A stretch of DNA of 64,000 nucleotides from Luteimicrobium sp049844995 (GCF_049844995.1 NZ_JBNCMC010000008.1:1-64000), one strand, 5' to 3'. Counted from the stretch's first letter, positions 34,400 through 42,431 are shown. Translations and numbers: made by a program. The notes: generated by a model not told the origin, from the letters alone.

Positions 34400-34498
34400 T
34401 CAGTCGCGCGGGCGACGGTGCGTCGCGCGACAACACGCCGCGCGGTGCGCGGCGCGGATCCGGGGAGCGACGGCAGAGAGGCGGGGCATCGTGGTCAT
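34400..34498 (-). CDS. 32-aa Cys-codon leader peptide
   Basis: Short ORF with a strong ribosome site (AGGAGGAG, 2-3 nt before the ATG) directly after the riboswitch. The peptide is basic (many Arg/His) and carries adjacent cysteines in AACCRAT (Cys22-Cys23), encoded TGT TGT, although TGC is the usual Cys codon in the surrounding genes. It stops 144 nt before the first LLM gene. Short actinobacterial leader ORFs with clustered Cys codons upstream of sulfur genes have been described as cysteine-responsive attenuators in mycobacteria. The match here is by architecture, not by sequence alignment. Confidence 0.7.
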   Translation of the reverse strand: MTTMPRLSAVAPRIRAAHRAACCRATHRRPRD

Positions 34499-34551
34499 GT
34501 CTCCTCCTGGCCCTTCGGGCCTGCGCAGGTTGCCCCCGTCGTTCGCGGGGA

Positions 34552-34634
34552 CCAGGTCATCACCCGGGGCACCCCGCGGCGCGCGGGGTTGCCGTCCAGC
34601 CGGCCGGGGCCGATGGCTGGAACTCTTGACCTGG
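34552..34634 (-). promoter_or_regulatory. SAM riboswitch, SAM-IV type
   Basis: On the minus strand the 83-nt aptamer closes with P1 CCAGGTCA/TGACCTGG. Inside are the AAGAG bulge, a P2 stem CCAGCC/GGCTGG with a CCCCGG loop, the conserved ACGGCAACC, a 7-bp P3 CCCCGCG/CGCGGGG, and GGTGCCCCGGGTGA before the 3' P1 strand. This order and these words match the actinobacterial SAM-IV class. A further hairpin CCCCG/CGGGG just downstream (about 34530-34550) fits the extra helix outside P1 of that class. SAM-IV normally represses sulfur-acquisition genes when S-adenosylmethionine is plentiful. A GGCCC/GGGCC hairpin (34509-34521) touches the leader ORF ribosome site. Confidence 0.85.
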
Positions 34635-34638
34635 CACG

Positions 34639-34667
34639 ACCGTAGGAATCTTGATCGATTTGGTCAA
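34639..34667 (-). promoter_or_regulatory. promoter of the twelve-gene sulfur operon
   Basis: Minus strand: -35 TTGACC (34667-34662), exactly 17 nt spacer, -10 TACGGT (34644-34639). The expected transcript start, about 34632, falls at the first bases of riboswitch P1. This is the best sigma-70-like promoter in the window. Confidence 0.8.
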
Positions 34668-34735
34668 GAAGGATCGCCCGTCCGTCCCGCCAGGTGGACG
34701 AGTGAGTCCGGGTGCAGATTGGAAGCCGTCACACC

Positions 34736-34752
34736 GTCTCGCAGTGCGAGAC
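34736..34752 (-). terminator. hairpin terminator after the hypothetical gene
   Basis: 7-bp stem GTCTCGC/GCGAGAC with a 3-nt loop begins 2 nt after the stop of the 131-aa gene, insulating it from the riboswitch promoter. No U-tract. Confidence 0.5.
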
Positions 34753-34753
34753 C

Positions 34754-35149
34754 TCACCAGCTCCAGCCGCGCGACGTCAGCTCGAGCTCCTCGTGGAGCC
34801 GGGCCTCCTGGGCGCGCGGCGCGTCGGCATCGAGCGGGGCGGGCGGGTCCACGACGTCCTCGTCGTCGACGCCCGCGAGCCGGCACGCCTCACGCAGCAG
34901 CGCGTCGTACGCGAGCACCGCGGCCCGCCAGTGGTGCGCCCGCGCGTACAGCGCCGGGTCGGCCTCGATGCGCCGGACCTCGGCCGCCGCGAGCGCGAGC
35001 CGGAACTGGACGTCGAGGGTGGCGAGGGGGTCGATCTCGACGGCCTCGACCTCGACGGCGGAGAGGCGACCGGCCCGGTCGGGGCCGTGCCCGTCCTCCG
35101 CATGGCGACGCCGGGTGACCCGCCGCCAGAGATCGTGCACCGTGCTCAT
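34754..35149 (-). CDS. conserved hypothetical protein, 131 aa
   Basis: No recognised domain. A basic N-terminus (HDLWRRVTRRRHAEDG) is followed by an Ala/Glu/Leu-rich helical body and a C-terminus ELELTSRGWSW. No signal peptide or TM segment. The acidic helical composition and clean codon pattern favour this strand over the overlapping plus-strand ORF. A TAGACT hexamer about 30 nt upstream (35181-35190 region) may be its -10. Function unknown. Confidence 0.65.
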   Translation of the reverse strand: MSTVHDLWRRVTRRRHAEDGHGPDRAGRLSAVEVEAVEIDPLATLDVQFRLALAAAEVRRIEADPALYARAHHWRAAVLAYDALLREACRLAGVDDEDVVDPPAPLDADAPRAQEARLHEELELTSRGWSW

Positions 35150-35209
35150 CGGTGACCGCCTTCGGTCCGCCCCTGTGCTCTCGAGTCTACGAGTCCGATG
35201 TGACCCGCG

Positions 35210-36238
35210 TCACTCGTTCGGCGTCGCGAACACGACGGTGGCGAGGAGCGCGGCATGGTCCGAGCCCCGGACGCGGACCGTCCGGACGTCCCTGACGGCG
35301 TCCGCCCGGTCCGCGACGACGTGGTCGATGCCGACGAGGGGCGGGAACGCGCGGTTCGTGGGCCACGTGAAGGTCGCCCGGCCGCCGAGGTCCGCGGCGT
35401 CGGCGAACCGGTCCCCCAGCACGGCACGGAACGCCGCGTGGTCGCGGGTCGCGTTGAAGTCGCCGAGCGCGAGCTGCGCCGTCGTGCCGCCCGCCAAGCG
35501 GTCCCGGACCGCGCGGAGGTCGGACGTCCAGATCGACGTCGAGCCCACGGACGGCGGCACGGTGTGGACGGCAGTGACGCGGACGGGCGCCCCCGCCGAC
35601 CCGACGGCGACGGTCGCCGACGGCATGGCGAACCAGGTGTCCTCGCCCGCGTCCGTGTCGGTCAGGGGCAGCGCGGACCACAGCCCGCTCCCCCGGTTCC
35701 CGGTGCCGACCGAGCCGGTCACCCGGTGCGGCAGCGCCTCGTCGAGGCCCGCGTCGTGGAGCCGGTCGAGCAGCCCGGCGCTCAGCTCCTCGACGGCGAG
35801 GACCTGGACGTGCTGGTCGCGTACGGTCCGCACGACGGCGTCCGCGTCCGCCCGGCCGAGGAACGCGTTGACCGTCATGACCCGCAGCGCCGGGGCGGCG
35901 GCGTCGGGCGCGGGGCCGGCGGTCGTCAGCGGCGCCCACCACACGGCCTGCACGACGACGACCAACCCCGCCACGCCCGCCACGACGAGCAGGGCGCGGC
36001 GCGGGCGGGCGAGGAGCGCCACGGCCAGGGCGACGAGGCCCACGAGCAGCGCCCACGCCCCGAACCAGGGCGTGACGCTCACGAGCTGTGCGAACGGCGT
36101 CCGGCGGTCGTACCCGACCGCGCGTGCGAGCGTGACGACGACGGCGGGCGCGAGCAGCAGCGCGAGCGCCCCGGCGGCCGCCGCCCGGCCCCGTCCGGCG
36201 CGGGACTGCAGGTCCTGACCTGCGGCAACGTCGTCCAT
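35210..36238 (-). CDS. membrane-anchored endonuclease/exonuclease/phosphatase family protein, 342 aa
   Basis: Three hydrophobic segments in the first about 100 residues (AAAGALALLLAPAVVVTLA, FGAWALLVGLVALAVALLA, ALLVVAGVAGLVVVVQAVWW) anchor a C-terminal EEP domain. Catalytic landmarks are VMTVNAFLGRAD (metal-binding Asn), LAVEELS (Glu), LALGDFNATRDH (Asp/Asn) and GSDHAALLATV (Asp-His). This topology is the common actinobacterial membrane EEP family; substrate (nucleic acid, phospholipid or phosphoinositide) cannot be told. Start moved to the ATG at 36238 to avoid a poor extension. Confidence 0.85.
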   Translation of the reverse strand: MDDVAAGQDLQSRAGRGRAAAAGALALLLAPAVVVTLARAVGYDRRTPFAQLVSVTPWFGAWALLVGLVALAVALLARPRRALLVVAGVAGLVVVVQAVWWAPLTTAGPAPDAAAPALRVMTVNAFLGRADADAVVRTVRDQHVQVLAVEELSAGLLDRLHDAGLDEALPHRVTGSVGTGNRGSGLWSALPLTDTDAGEDTWFAMPSATVAVGSAGAPVRVTAVHTVPPSVGSTSIWTSDLRAVRDRLAGGTTAQLALGDFNATRDHAAFRAVLGDRFADAADLGGRATFTWPTNRAFPPLVGIDHVVADRADAVRDVRTVRVRGSDHAALLATVVFATPNE

Positions 36239-36292
36239 GGCGAGGAGCGTAGGCCGCCACACACCCGCGATCCGCCTCCGGTGGGCCCGCGC

Positions 36293-36922
36293 TCAGGCCC
36301 CGCCCGGAACCTCTCCCGAACCTCCGCCGTAGTGCGCAACGAGGGGCAGGAACAGCTCGTCGACGATGGCGCGGACCCGCGCCGGCTTCAGCGGCGCGAG
36401 GGCCATGAGCAGGTCGTGCCGCACGAGGTCGAACGGCAGGGTGAGGACGGCGGTCGGGATGCGGTCGAGGTCGATCTCGCCGCGCTCGTGCGCCCGCCGG
36501 TAGAGCGCGTCGACGCGGCGAGCCGCCCCCTCGCCGAGGATCCGCTCGCGCACCTGGCCCGGGGTCAGCCCGCTCTCGGCGAGAAAGCCCGAGAAGGCCG
36601 CCCCCGTCACGACGACCCAGAACGCCGCGTTCGACTCGCTCATGCTCCGCAGCGCCGCGAGGAGGTCACCCCGGAGGCTGCCGGTGTCGGGGAGGTCGGC
36701 CCGGGTGGTGGTGCGGCGGTGCTCGAGCGCCGCGAGCGTGAGCTCGTCCTTGTTGGCCCAGCGCCGGTAGAGGACCGCGACCCCGGTCTCCGCACGCGCC
36801 GCGACGGATTCCATGGTGAGCCGCGCGTAGCCGACGTCGGTCAGCTCGTCCCACGCGGCGTCGAGCAGGGCGGCCTCGAGCTCGGCGCCTCGGCGGCGAC
36901 GTCGGACGGGTTCGGTCGACAC
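36293..36922 (-). CDS. TetR/AcrR-family regulator, 209 aa
   Basis: Basic tail (RRRRRGAELEAAL) then the TetR helix-turn-helix (WDELTDVGYARLTMESVAARAETGVAVLYRRW, residues about 25-57 as a region) and a C-terminal domain of the TetR_C_16-like type. Divergent from an MFS drug exporter with two inverted repeats between them, so repression of that exporter and of itself is the expected role. Confidence 0.9.
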   Translation of the reverse strand: MSTEPVRRRRRGAELEAALLDAAWDELTDVGYARLTMESVAARAETGVAVLYRRWANKDELTLAALEHRRTTTRADLPDTGSLRGDLLAALRSMSESNAAFWVVVTGAAFSGFLAESGLTPGQVRERILGEGAARRVDALYRRAHERGEIDLDRIPTAVLTLPFDLVRHDLLMALAPLKPARVRAIVDELFLPLVAHYGGGSGEVPGGA

Positions 36923-36938
36923 GCTCCCAGATTAGAGA

Positions 36939-36994
36939 GGGTTGCCTTTCTTAGCAACCGCGCCTAGCCTCATAAGAGAAGGATTCAACTCTTA
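36939..36994 (+). promoter_or_regulatory. MFS promoter overlapped by two inverted repeats
   Basis: Plus-strand promoter TTGCCT (36942-36947), 17 nt, TAGCCT (36965-36970). Repeat 1: GGTTGC/GCAACC arms (36940-36945, 36954-36959) covers the -35. Repeat 2: TAAGAG/CTCTTA arms (36973-36978, 36989-36994) covers the start region. Either could bind the divergent TetR protein. Confidence 0.65.
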
Positions 36995-37010
36995 CGAGAG
37001 AGGCTGGACG

Positions 37011-38444
37011 ATGACCCAGACCGCCGCGGTGCCGACCCCCACGCCGGACGCTGCACCGAGCACCGCGATCCCGCCGGCGGTGCGCCACGCGCTCCTCGCG
37101 CTCGTCGTCGGCGGGATCGCCGCGATCCTCGACTCGACGATGGTCACGCTCGCGATCCACACGCTGACCGTCGACCTGGGGTCGACCACGTCCACGATCC
37201 AGTGGGTCACCACGGGCTACCTGCTCGCGATGGCCGTCGCGATCCCCGTGACCGGCTGGGCGGAGGCCCGGTGGGGCGGCAGACGCGTCTGGATGGCCGC
37301 GCTCCTGCTGTTCGTCGCCGGCTCGGTGCTGTGCGCCGTGGCGTGGGACGACACGAGCCTGATCGCGTTCCGCGTGGTGCAGGGCCTCGGCGGCGGCCTG
37401 ATCTTCCCGCTCATGCAGACGCTCGCCGTCCGCGCCGCCGGCGGCCGGGTCAGCAGCCGCCTCATGGCTGCCGTGAGCATGCCGATCGCCCTCGGCCCGA
37501 TCCTCGGCCCCGTGATCGGCGGCGTGATCCTCGACGCGCTGAGCTGGCGGTGGCTGTTCCTCGTGAACGTCCCGCTCGTTGCCGTCGGGCTCGTGCTCGC
37601 GTGGAAGTTCCTCCCCGCCGACCGCCCGGCCCCGGGCGGGGGCCGCGCCCGGCTCGACGTCGTCGGGCTGGCCCTGCTCGCGCCGGCGCTCACCGGGATC
37701 CTGCTCGGGCTGTCACAGCTCGCCCAGGACGGCGGGCCGTGGCACCCCGGCGTCCTCGTGCCGCTCGTGGCGGGCGTCCTGCTGCTCGGCGCGTTCGTCG
37801 CGCGGGCGCTCCACCCCGGCGCGACCCAGCCGGTCGTCGACATCCGGCTGCTCGGCCTGAGGTCGCTCGGCGGCGCGTCCGCGGTCCTGTTCACCGCCGG
37901 AGCCGCCATGTACGCCGCGATGTTCCTGCTGCCGCTCTACTACCAGCTCCTGCGAGGCGAGAGCGTGCTCGCAGCCGGGCTGCTGATGATCCCGCAGGGC
38001 GTCGGGGCTCTCGCCGCCCGGTTCGTCGCCGGAAGCCTGGTCGAGCGCTTCGGCGCGCGCGCCGTCACGATCGGCAGCTTCGTGCTCGCCGCGGTCGCGA
38101 CGATCCCGTTCGCGTTCGCCGGACCGGCGACGAGCCTCTGGTGGCTCGGGGTCGTGCTGCTGGTCCGCGGCGTCGGGATCGGCGCCGTGATCATCCCGCC
38201 CATGGCGGTCGCCTACCAGGACGTCCCGCGCGAGGACATCCCGCACGCCACCATGAACACCCGCATCGCCCAGCAGGTCGGCGCGTCGTTCGGGACCGCG
38301 ATCGTCGCGGTCGTCCTGCAGTCCCTGCTCGACGACGGCACGACCCGTGCCTTCCGGGGTGCGTTCTGGGCCGCGGTCGCCCTGACGTTGGTGGCGCTCG
38401 TCCCGGCCCTCGTGCTGCCGGGCAAGGTGGTGGCGCGCCGGTGA
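37011..38444 (+). CDS. MFS drug-efflux transporter, DHA2 (EmrB) type, 477 aa
   Basis: Fourteen-TM-type exporter. TM1 contains AILDSTMVTLAIHTLTVDL (DHA2 D1 motif), followed by WVTTGYLLAMAVAIPVTGWAEARWG, motif A GRRVWMAALLLF and motif C ALGPILGPVIGGVI. ATG at 37011 agrees with the promoter about 40 nt upstream; the 23 extra upstream codons overlap the operator region. Controlled in all likelihood by the divergent TetR gene. Substrate unknown. Confidence 0.9.
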   Translation: MTQTAAVPTPTPDAAPSTAIPPAVRHALLALVVGGIAAILDSTMVTLAIHTLTVDLGSTTSTIQWVTTGYLLAMAVAIPVTGWAEARWGGRRVWMAALLLFVAGSVLCAVAWDDTSLIAFRVVQGLGGGLIFPLMQTLAVRAAGGRVSSRLMAAVSMPIALGPILGPVIGGVILDALSWRWLFLVNVPLVAVGLVLAWKFLPADRPAPGGGRARLDVVGLALLAPALTGILLGLSQLAQDGGPWHPGVLVPLVAGVLLLGAFVARALHPGATQPVVDIRLLGLRSLGGASAVLFTAGAAMYAAMFLLPLYYQLLRGESVLAAGLLMIPQGVGALAARFVAGSLVERFGARAVTIGSFVLAAVATIPFAFAGPATSLWWLGVVLLVRGVGIGAVIIPPMAVAYQDVPREDIPHATMNTRIAQQVGASFGTAIVAVVLQSLLDDGTTRAFRGAFWAAVALTLVALVPALVLPGKVVARR

Positions 38445-38461
38445 CGGACCGCGCGGCCGTC

Positions 38462-39499
38462 TCAGCCTCCGGCGAGTCGGGCCAAGGTCTCCAGGTTCTG
38501 TGGCGTCGCGACGAGCGGGAGCTCGAGCAGGCGGCGCGCGCAGGCGCGGACGAGCACGTCGGCGCGCGCCTCCGCCCCCGACACGGCCTCGTCGCCGGCG
38601 TCGACCGTGACCGGCACGGTCAGCACCTCCACCGACTGCTCCGCCTCGGTGCGGGGCTCGGCGCCGTCGCCCGGCCGCTGCAGCTCGAGCGACACGAGCC
38701 CCACCGACGACGCCCGCGCCTCCACGCCGAGGCCGTCCGGTCCGAGGGCGACGAAGAGCCGTTCCGCGGCCGCGGCTCCCGCCGTGAACCAGCTTCCGGG
38801 CGCGTCGAGGATCTTCCGGCCCTCGGCGAAGGCCTCGGGGTCGGCCCACACGCCGGGGGTGTCGTCGAGGTTCGACGCGTCGACGTCGAGCCACGGCTCC
38901 TCGGGGTCCGCTATCCCCGCCCAGGCGCGCTCGGGCTTCCGGCCCGCGAGGCTCGGCCACGCCTTCATAGCGTCCTTGTCGAGGTCGGTGGGCGAGAGGA
39001 CCGCGCGCCGGGCGGCCCGGGGCGCGCGCAGCTCGGCGCCCCGCTCGAAGCTCGACCGCTCGCGCGCCCGGCCGAGCTCGACCGCGAGCGTCACGGGCCC
39101 CGCGCCGCGGTAGGCGAGGACCGGGTCGAGGAGCGGCACCGCGGTGGCGTACGAGCGGATCGCGCCCGGGTCGGCGGCGACGCGCGCGACCGCCTCCGGG
39201 CCCGCCGCGACGACCGCGTCGACGACCCGCGCGAAGCGTCCCGCGGCGAAGGGCTCCCCCGTGCCGGCGAACGCGCCGTGCTCGATCTCCCGCGCGTGCG
39301 CCTCCGTCCCGAGGAGCCGGTACGCGTAGCCGAGCTGCTCCGAGGCGGCCTCGAGGAACGCGGGCGGCGAGGTCGCGACGACGTCCTCCCACCGCGCGAC
39401 CGCCTCGGGCGTCAGCCGACCGCCGAGCGGCGCGAGCGCCTCCCACAGCTCGTCCCACGACGACGGGTCCGCGGCACGCCGCCTCCCGAACAACCCCAT
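38462..39499 (-). CDS. conserved hypothetical protein (possibly DUF4240-like N-terminus), 345 aa
   Basis: Soluble, no TM. Starts MGLFGRRRA. Residues about 14-120 (WDELWEALAPLGGRLTPEAV, FLEAASEQLGYAYRLLGTEA, FARVVDAVVAAGPEAVARVA) have the helical pattern of DUF4240-type proteins, a weak resemblance. The C-terminal half (ELQRPGDGAEPRTEAEQSVEV) is not recognised. It starts 42 nt after purL on the same strand, so it may be co-transcribed with it. Function unknown. Confidence 0.7.
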   Translation of the reverse strand: MGLFGRRRAADPSSWDELWEALAPLGGRLTPEAVARWEDVVATSPPAFLEAASEQLGYAYRLLGTEAHAREIEHGAFAGTGEPFAAGRFARVVDAVVAAGPEAVARVAADPGAIRSYATAVPLLDPVLAYRGAGPVTLAVELGRARERSSFERGAELRAPRAARRAVLSPTDLDKDAMKAWPSLAGRKPERAWAGIADPEEPWLDVDASNLDDTPGVWADPEAFAEGRKILDAPGSWFTAGAAAAERLFVALGPDGLGVEARASSVGLVSLELQRPGDGAEPRTEAEQSVEVLTVPVTVDAGDEAVSGAEARADVLVRACARRLLELPLVATPQNLETLARLAGG

Positions 39500-39541
39500 G
39501 CCGGCCTCCTCGCCGCGCGCGATCCGGTCAGGTGCCGGACG

Positions 39542-41917
39542 TCAGCCGAAGATCGCGGGCAGCGTGCCCTCGAACGCCTCGCGCGCCTCGCCGAGCGGCA
39601 CGGTGAACAGCCCGTCGACGACGAGCGACTCCTCCGCGTCCCCCGCCCCGGACTCAGGCTCGGCCGAGCCGACGACGCCCAGCTTGAGGACGGGGACGCC
39701 GCGCGCGGTGCACGCGTCGACGAGCCGCTGCTCCTCGCCGCGGGGCACGGCCACGAGCGCCCGCCCGGTCGACTCGGAGAACAGCGCCTCGAACGCCGTG
39801 ACGCCGTCCCGCTCACGCAGCGCGTCGATCGACACGCGCGCCCCGACCCCGAACCGCAGGCTCGCCTCGAGCAGCCCCTGGACGAGCCCGCCCTCCGACA
39901 GGTCGTGCGCGGCCTCGACGAACTCGTCGCGCGCGCCCTGCACGAGCACGTCCGCGAGCGCCCGCTCGGCGCCCAGGTCGACCCGCGGCGGCACGCCGCC
40001 GAGGTGCGCGTACGCGACGTCGGCCCACGCGGACCCGTCGAGCTCGGCGCGCGTGGTGCCGAGCAGGTAGATCGTCTCGCCGGGCGTGCGCCAGCCCGAC
40101 GGCGTGACGCGGGCGACGTCGTCGAGCACGCCGAGCACGCCGACGACCGGGGTGGGGTGGATGGACGAGTCGATCTGGCCGGGCTCGCCGGTGCCGTTGT
40201 AGAGCGACACGTTGCCGCCCGTGACGGGGACGCCGAGCTCGCGGCACGCGTCGGCGAGGCCCTCGATCGCCTCGACGAGCTGCCACATGGAGTCGGGGTC
40301 CTCGGGCGAGCCGAAGTTCAGGCAGTCGGTCACGGCGAGCGGGCGGGCGCCCGACGCCGCGACGTTCCGGTAGGCCTCGGCCAGTGCGAGCCTCGCGCCC
40401 GCGCGCGGGTCGAGCTTGGCGTAGCGGCCGTTCGCGTCCGTCGCGATCGCGACCCCGAGCCCGGTCTCCTCGTCCACGCGGACCACGCCGGCGTCGTCGG
40501 GCTGGGCGAGGGCCGTGTTGCCCTGGACGAACCGGTCGTACTGGTTGGTCACCCAGGCCTTGGACGCGAGGTTGGGGCTCGCGAGCAGCTTGAGGGCGGT
40601 GCGGCGCAGGTCGTCGCCCGACGTCGGGCGCGGGTAGTGCTGCTGCGCTGCCGCCGAGCCGAGGGTGTCGGCCGCGAGGCCGTCCTGCCAGGCCGGGCGC
40701 GCGTACGGGCGCTCGTAGACCGGGCCCTCGTGCGCGACCGTGCGCGGGTCGACGTCGACGATCCGCTCGCCGTGGTGGTCGATCGTGAGGCGGCCCGAGT
40801 CGTTGACCTCGCCGACGACCGACGACTCGACGTCCCACTTGCCGGTGATGGCGAGGAACGCGTCGAGCTTGTCCGGCGTGACGACCGCCATCATGCGCTC
40901 CTGCGACTCGGACATGAGGATCTCACCGGCGGTCAGCGTGGGGTCGCGCAGCAGGACGTCGTCGAGCCAGACGTGCATGCCGCCGTCGCCGTTCGACGCG
41001 AGCTCGGACGTGGCGCACGAGATGCCCGCGGCGCCGAGGTCCTGGATGCCCTCGACGACGTGCGCCTGGAAGAGCTCGAGGCAGCACTCGATGAGGACCT
41101 TCTCCATGAAGGGGTCGCCGACCTGCACGCTGGGGCGCTTGGCGGGGACGCCGTCCTCGAAGGTCTCGGACGCGAGGATCGACGCGCCGCCGATCCCGTC
41201 GCCGCCCGTCCGCGCCCCGAAGAGCACGACCTTGTTCCCGACGCCGGTCGCGTTCGCGAGGTGGATGTCCTCGTGGCGCAGCACGCCCACGCACAGCGCG
41301 TTGACGAGCGGGTTGCCTTGGTAGGACGGGTCGAAGACGAGCTCGCCGCCGATGTTCGGCAGGCCGAGCGAGTTCCCGTACCCGCCGACGCCGGACACGA
41401 CGCCGTGCACGACGCGCGGGGTGTCCGGGTGGGCGACGTCGCCGAACCGGAGCTGGTCCATGACCGCCACGGGGCGCGCGCCCATCGAGATGATGTCGCG
41501 CACGATGCCGCCCACGCCCGTCGCCGCGCCCTGGTACGGCTCCACGAAGCTCGGGTGGTTGTGCGACTCGACCTTGAAGGTCACCGCCCAGCCGTCGCCG
41601 ATGTCCACGACGCCCGCGTTCTCCCCGATGCCGACGAGGAGGTGCTCCTTCATCTCGTCGGTCGTCGCCTTGCCGAACTTCGACAGGTGCACCTTCGACG
41701 ACTTGTACGAGCAGTGCTCCGACCACATCACCGAGTACATCGCGAGCTCGGCGGCCGTGGGGCGGCGGCCCAGGATGTCGCGGATGCGCTGGTACTCGTC
41801 CGGCTTGAGGCCGAGCTCGGCGTACGGCTGGACCTCGTCGGGCGTCGCGGCGGCGCGGTCGACCGTGTCCGTCGTCGGACGCGCGTCGGAGGAAGGGGAA
41901 ACGGGGGCGGCGGTCAT
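39542..41917 (-). CDS. purL: phosphoribosylformylglycinamidine synthase subunit PurL, 791 aa
   Basis: Large subunit of FGAM synthase (purine synthesis step 4), acting with PurS and PurQ. It is the small-type PurL (about 740-790 aa). Diagnostic features: YSVMWSEHCSYKSSK with the active-site His, VESHNHPSFVEPYQGAATGVGGIVRDI (described region, residues about 97-125), GVGGYGNSLGLPNIGGE, SESQERMMAVV, LGVPVTGGNVSLYN and HDLSEGGL. A TAGACT hexamer lies 38-43 nt upstream (41955-41960). PurQ, PurS and PurM are not in the window. Confidence 0.97.
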   Translation of the reverse strand: MTAAPVSPSSDARPTTDTVDRAAATPDEVQPYAELGLKPDEYQRIRDILGRRPTAAELAMYSVMWSEHCSYKSSKVHLSKFGKATTDEMKEHLLVGIGENAGVVDIGDGWAVTFKVESHNHPSFVEPYQGAATGVGGIVRDIISMGARPVAVMDQLRFGDVAHPDTPRVVHGVVSGVGGYGNSLGLPNIGGELVFDPSYQGNPLVNALCVGVLRHEDIHLANATGVGNKVVLFGARTGGDGIGGASILASETFEDGVPAKRPSVQVGDPFMEKVLIECCLELFQAHVVEGIQDLGAAGISCATSELASNGDGGMHVWLDDVLLRDPTLTAGEILMSESQERMMAVVTPDKLDAFLAITGKWDVESSVVGEVNDSGRLTIDHHGERIVDVDPRTVAHEGPVYERPYARPAWQDGLAADTLGSAAAQQHYPRPTSGDDLRRTALKLLASPNLASKAWVTNQYDRFVQGNTALAQPDDAGVVRVDEETGLGVAIATDANGRYAKLDPRAGARLALAEAYRNVAASGARPLAVTDCLNFGSPEDPDSMWQLVEAIEGLADACRELGVPVTGGNVSLYNGTGEPGQIDSSIHPTPVVGVLGVLDDVARVTPSGWRTPGETIYLLGTTRAELDGSAWADVAYAHLGGVPPRVDLGAERALADVLVQGARDEFVEAAHDLSEGGLVQGLLEASLRFGVGARVSIDALRERDGVTAFEALFSESTGRALVAVPRGEEQRLVDACTARGVPVLKLGVVGSAEPESGAGDAEESLVVDGLFTVPLGEAREAFEGTLPAIFG

Positions 41918-41966
41918 CGGGTCCCTCGGGGCGGAGTGATGGGGTGCGCGACGGCGCGCCCCGAGT

Positions 41967-42362
41967 CTACCGGGGCCGGGTGAGGTGCTCCCCCTGCCCG
42001 ACGGCGTAGGCCTCGCGCAGCCAGCCGGCGAACGTCTCGTCGAGCTCGGCAGGCTCTGCCACGCGGTAGTGATGAACGAAGAGCCGCGACTCGTAGGGCG
42101 CCGCGCCGCTGATGCGCGGGTCCGCGACGCGGCGCTGGAGGTCGAGGTAGCCCTTCAGCCCGCGGGCGTCCGGGCGCGCGCCCGCGAAGCCCCGGCGGGT
42201 GCCCTTGAACGTGATCGAGCTCTTGCTGACCGACACCGTGTACGGCCCGCACGCGGCCACGAGCTCGACGAACGCGTCGAACAGCGCGATCGACGCCTCG
42301 GGCTTGCCGCGGAGGTGGTCGTCGATGGTCCAGGCCGGGTGGCTCACGGTGTCGTCGCTCAC
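41967..42362 (-). CDS. DUF5655 domain protein, 131 aa
   Basis: Whole protein corresponds to DUF5655: HPAWTIDDHLRGKPEASIALFDAFVELV, VSVSKSSITFKGTRRGFAGARP, LKGYLDLQRRV and a C-terminal LREAYAVGQGEH. Function of the family is unknown; it often occurs near YdhG/YjbR-like proteins. GTG at 42362 preferred over GTG 42383 because TAGCGT sits 7 nt before it (leaderless start) and the earlier GTG abuts a strong terminator hairpin. 49 nt upstream of purL on the same strand. Confidence 0.75.
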   Translation of the reverse strand: MSDDTVSHPAWTIDDHLRGKPEASIALFDAFVELVAACGPYTVSVSKSSITFKGTRRGFAGARPDARGLKGYLDLQRRVADPRISGAAPYESRLFVHHYRVAEPAELDETFAGWLREAYAVGQGEHLTRPR

Positions 42363-42387
42363 CGTCGCGACGCTACCGGGCACCGCC

Positions 42388-42423
42388 GACGACGTCCCGC
42401 CCCGGTCTGGGCGGGACGTCGTC
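42388..42423 (-). terminator. strong hairpin terminator after the dockerin-amidase gene
   Basis: Perfect 15-bp stem, arms 42388-42402 and 42409-42423 (GACGACGTCCCGCCC and its complement) with a 6-nt loop, starting 8 nt beyond the amidase stop codon. The most stable simple hairpin in the window. No U-tract. Confidence 0.8.
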
Positions 42424-42431
42424 GTGAGGGA

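Noticed and set aside
34712..35155. Plus-strand ORF of 147 codons opposite the 131-aa hypothetical gene
   Set aside because: Composition resembles other shadow frames, and it would start inside a terminator hairpin of the minus-strand gene.
37202..41983. Plus-strand open frame of nearly 1600 codons
   Set aside because: Antisense to purL and the hypothetical protein and out of frame with the MFS gene. Low-complexity Arg/Ala/Gly translation and no domains.
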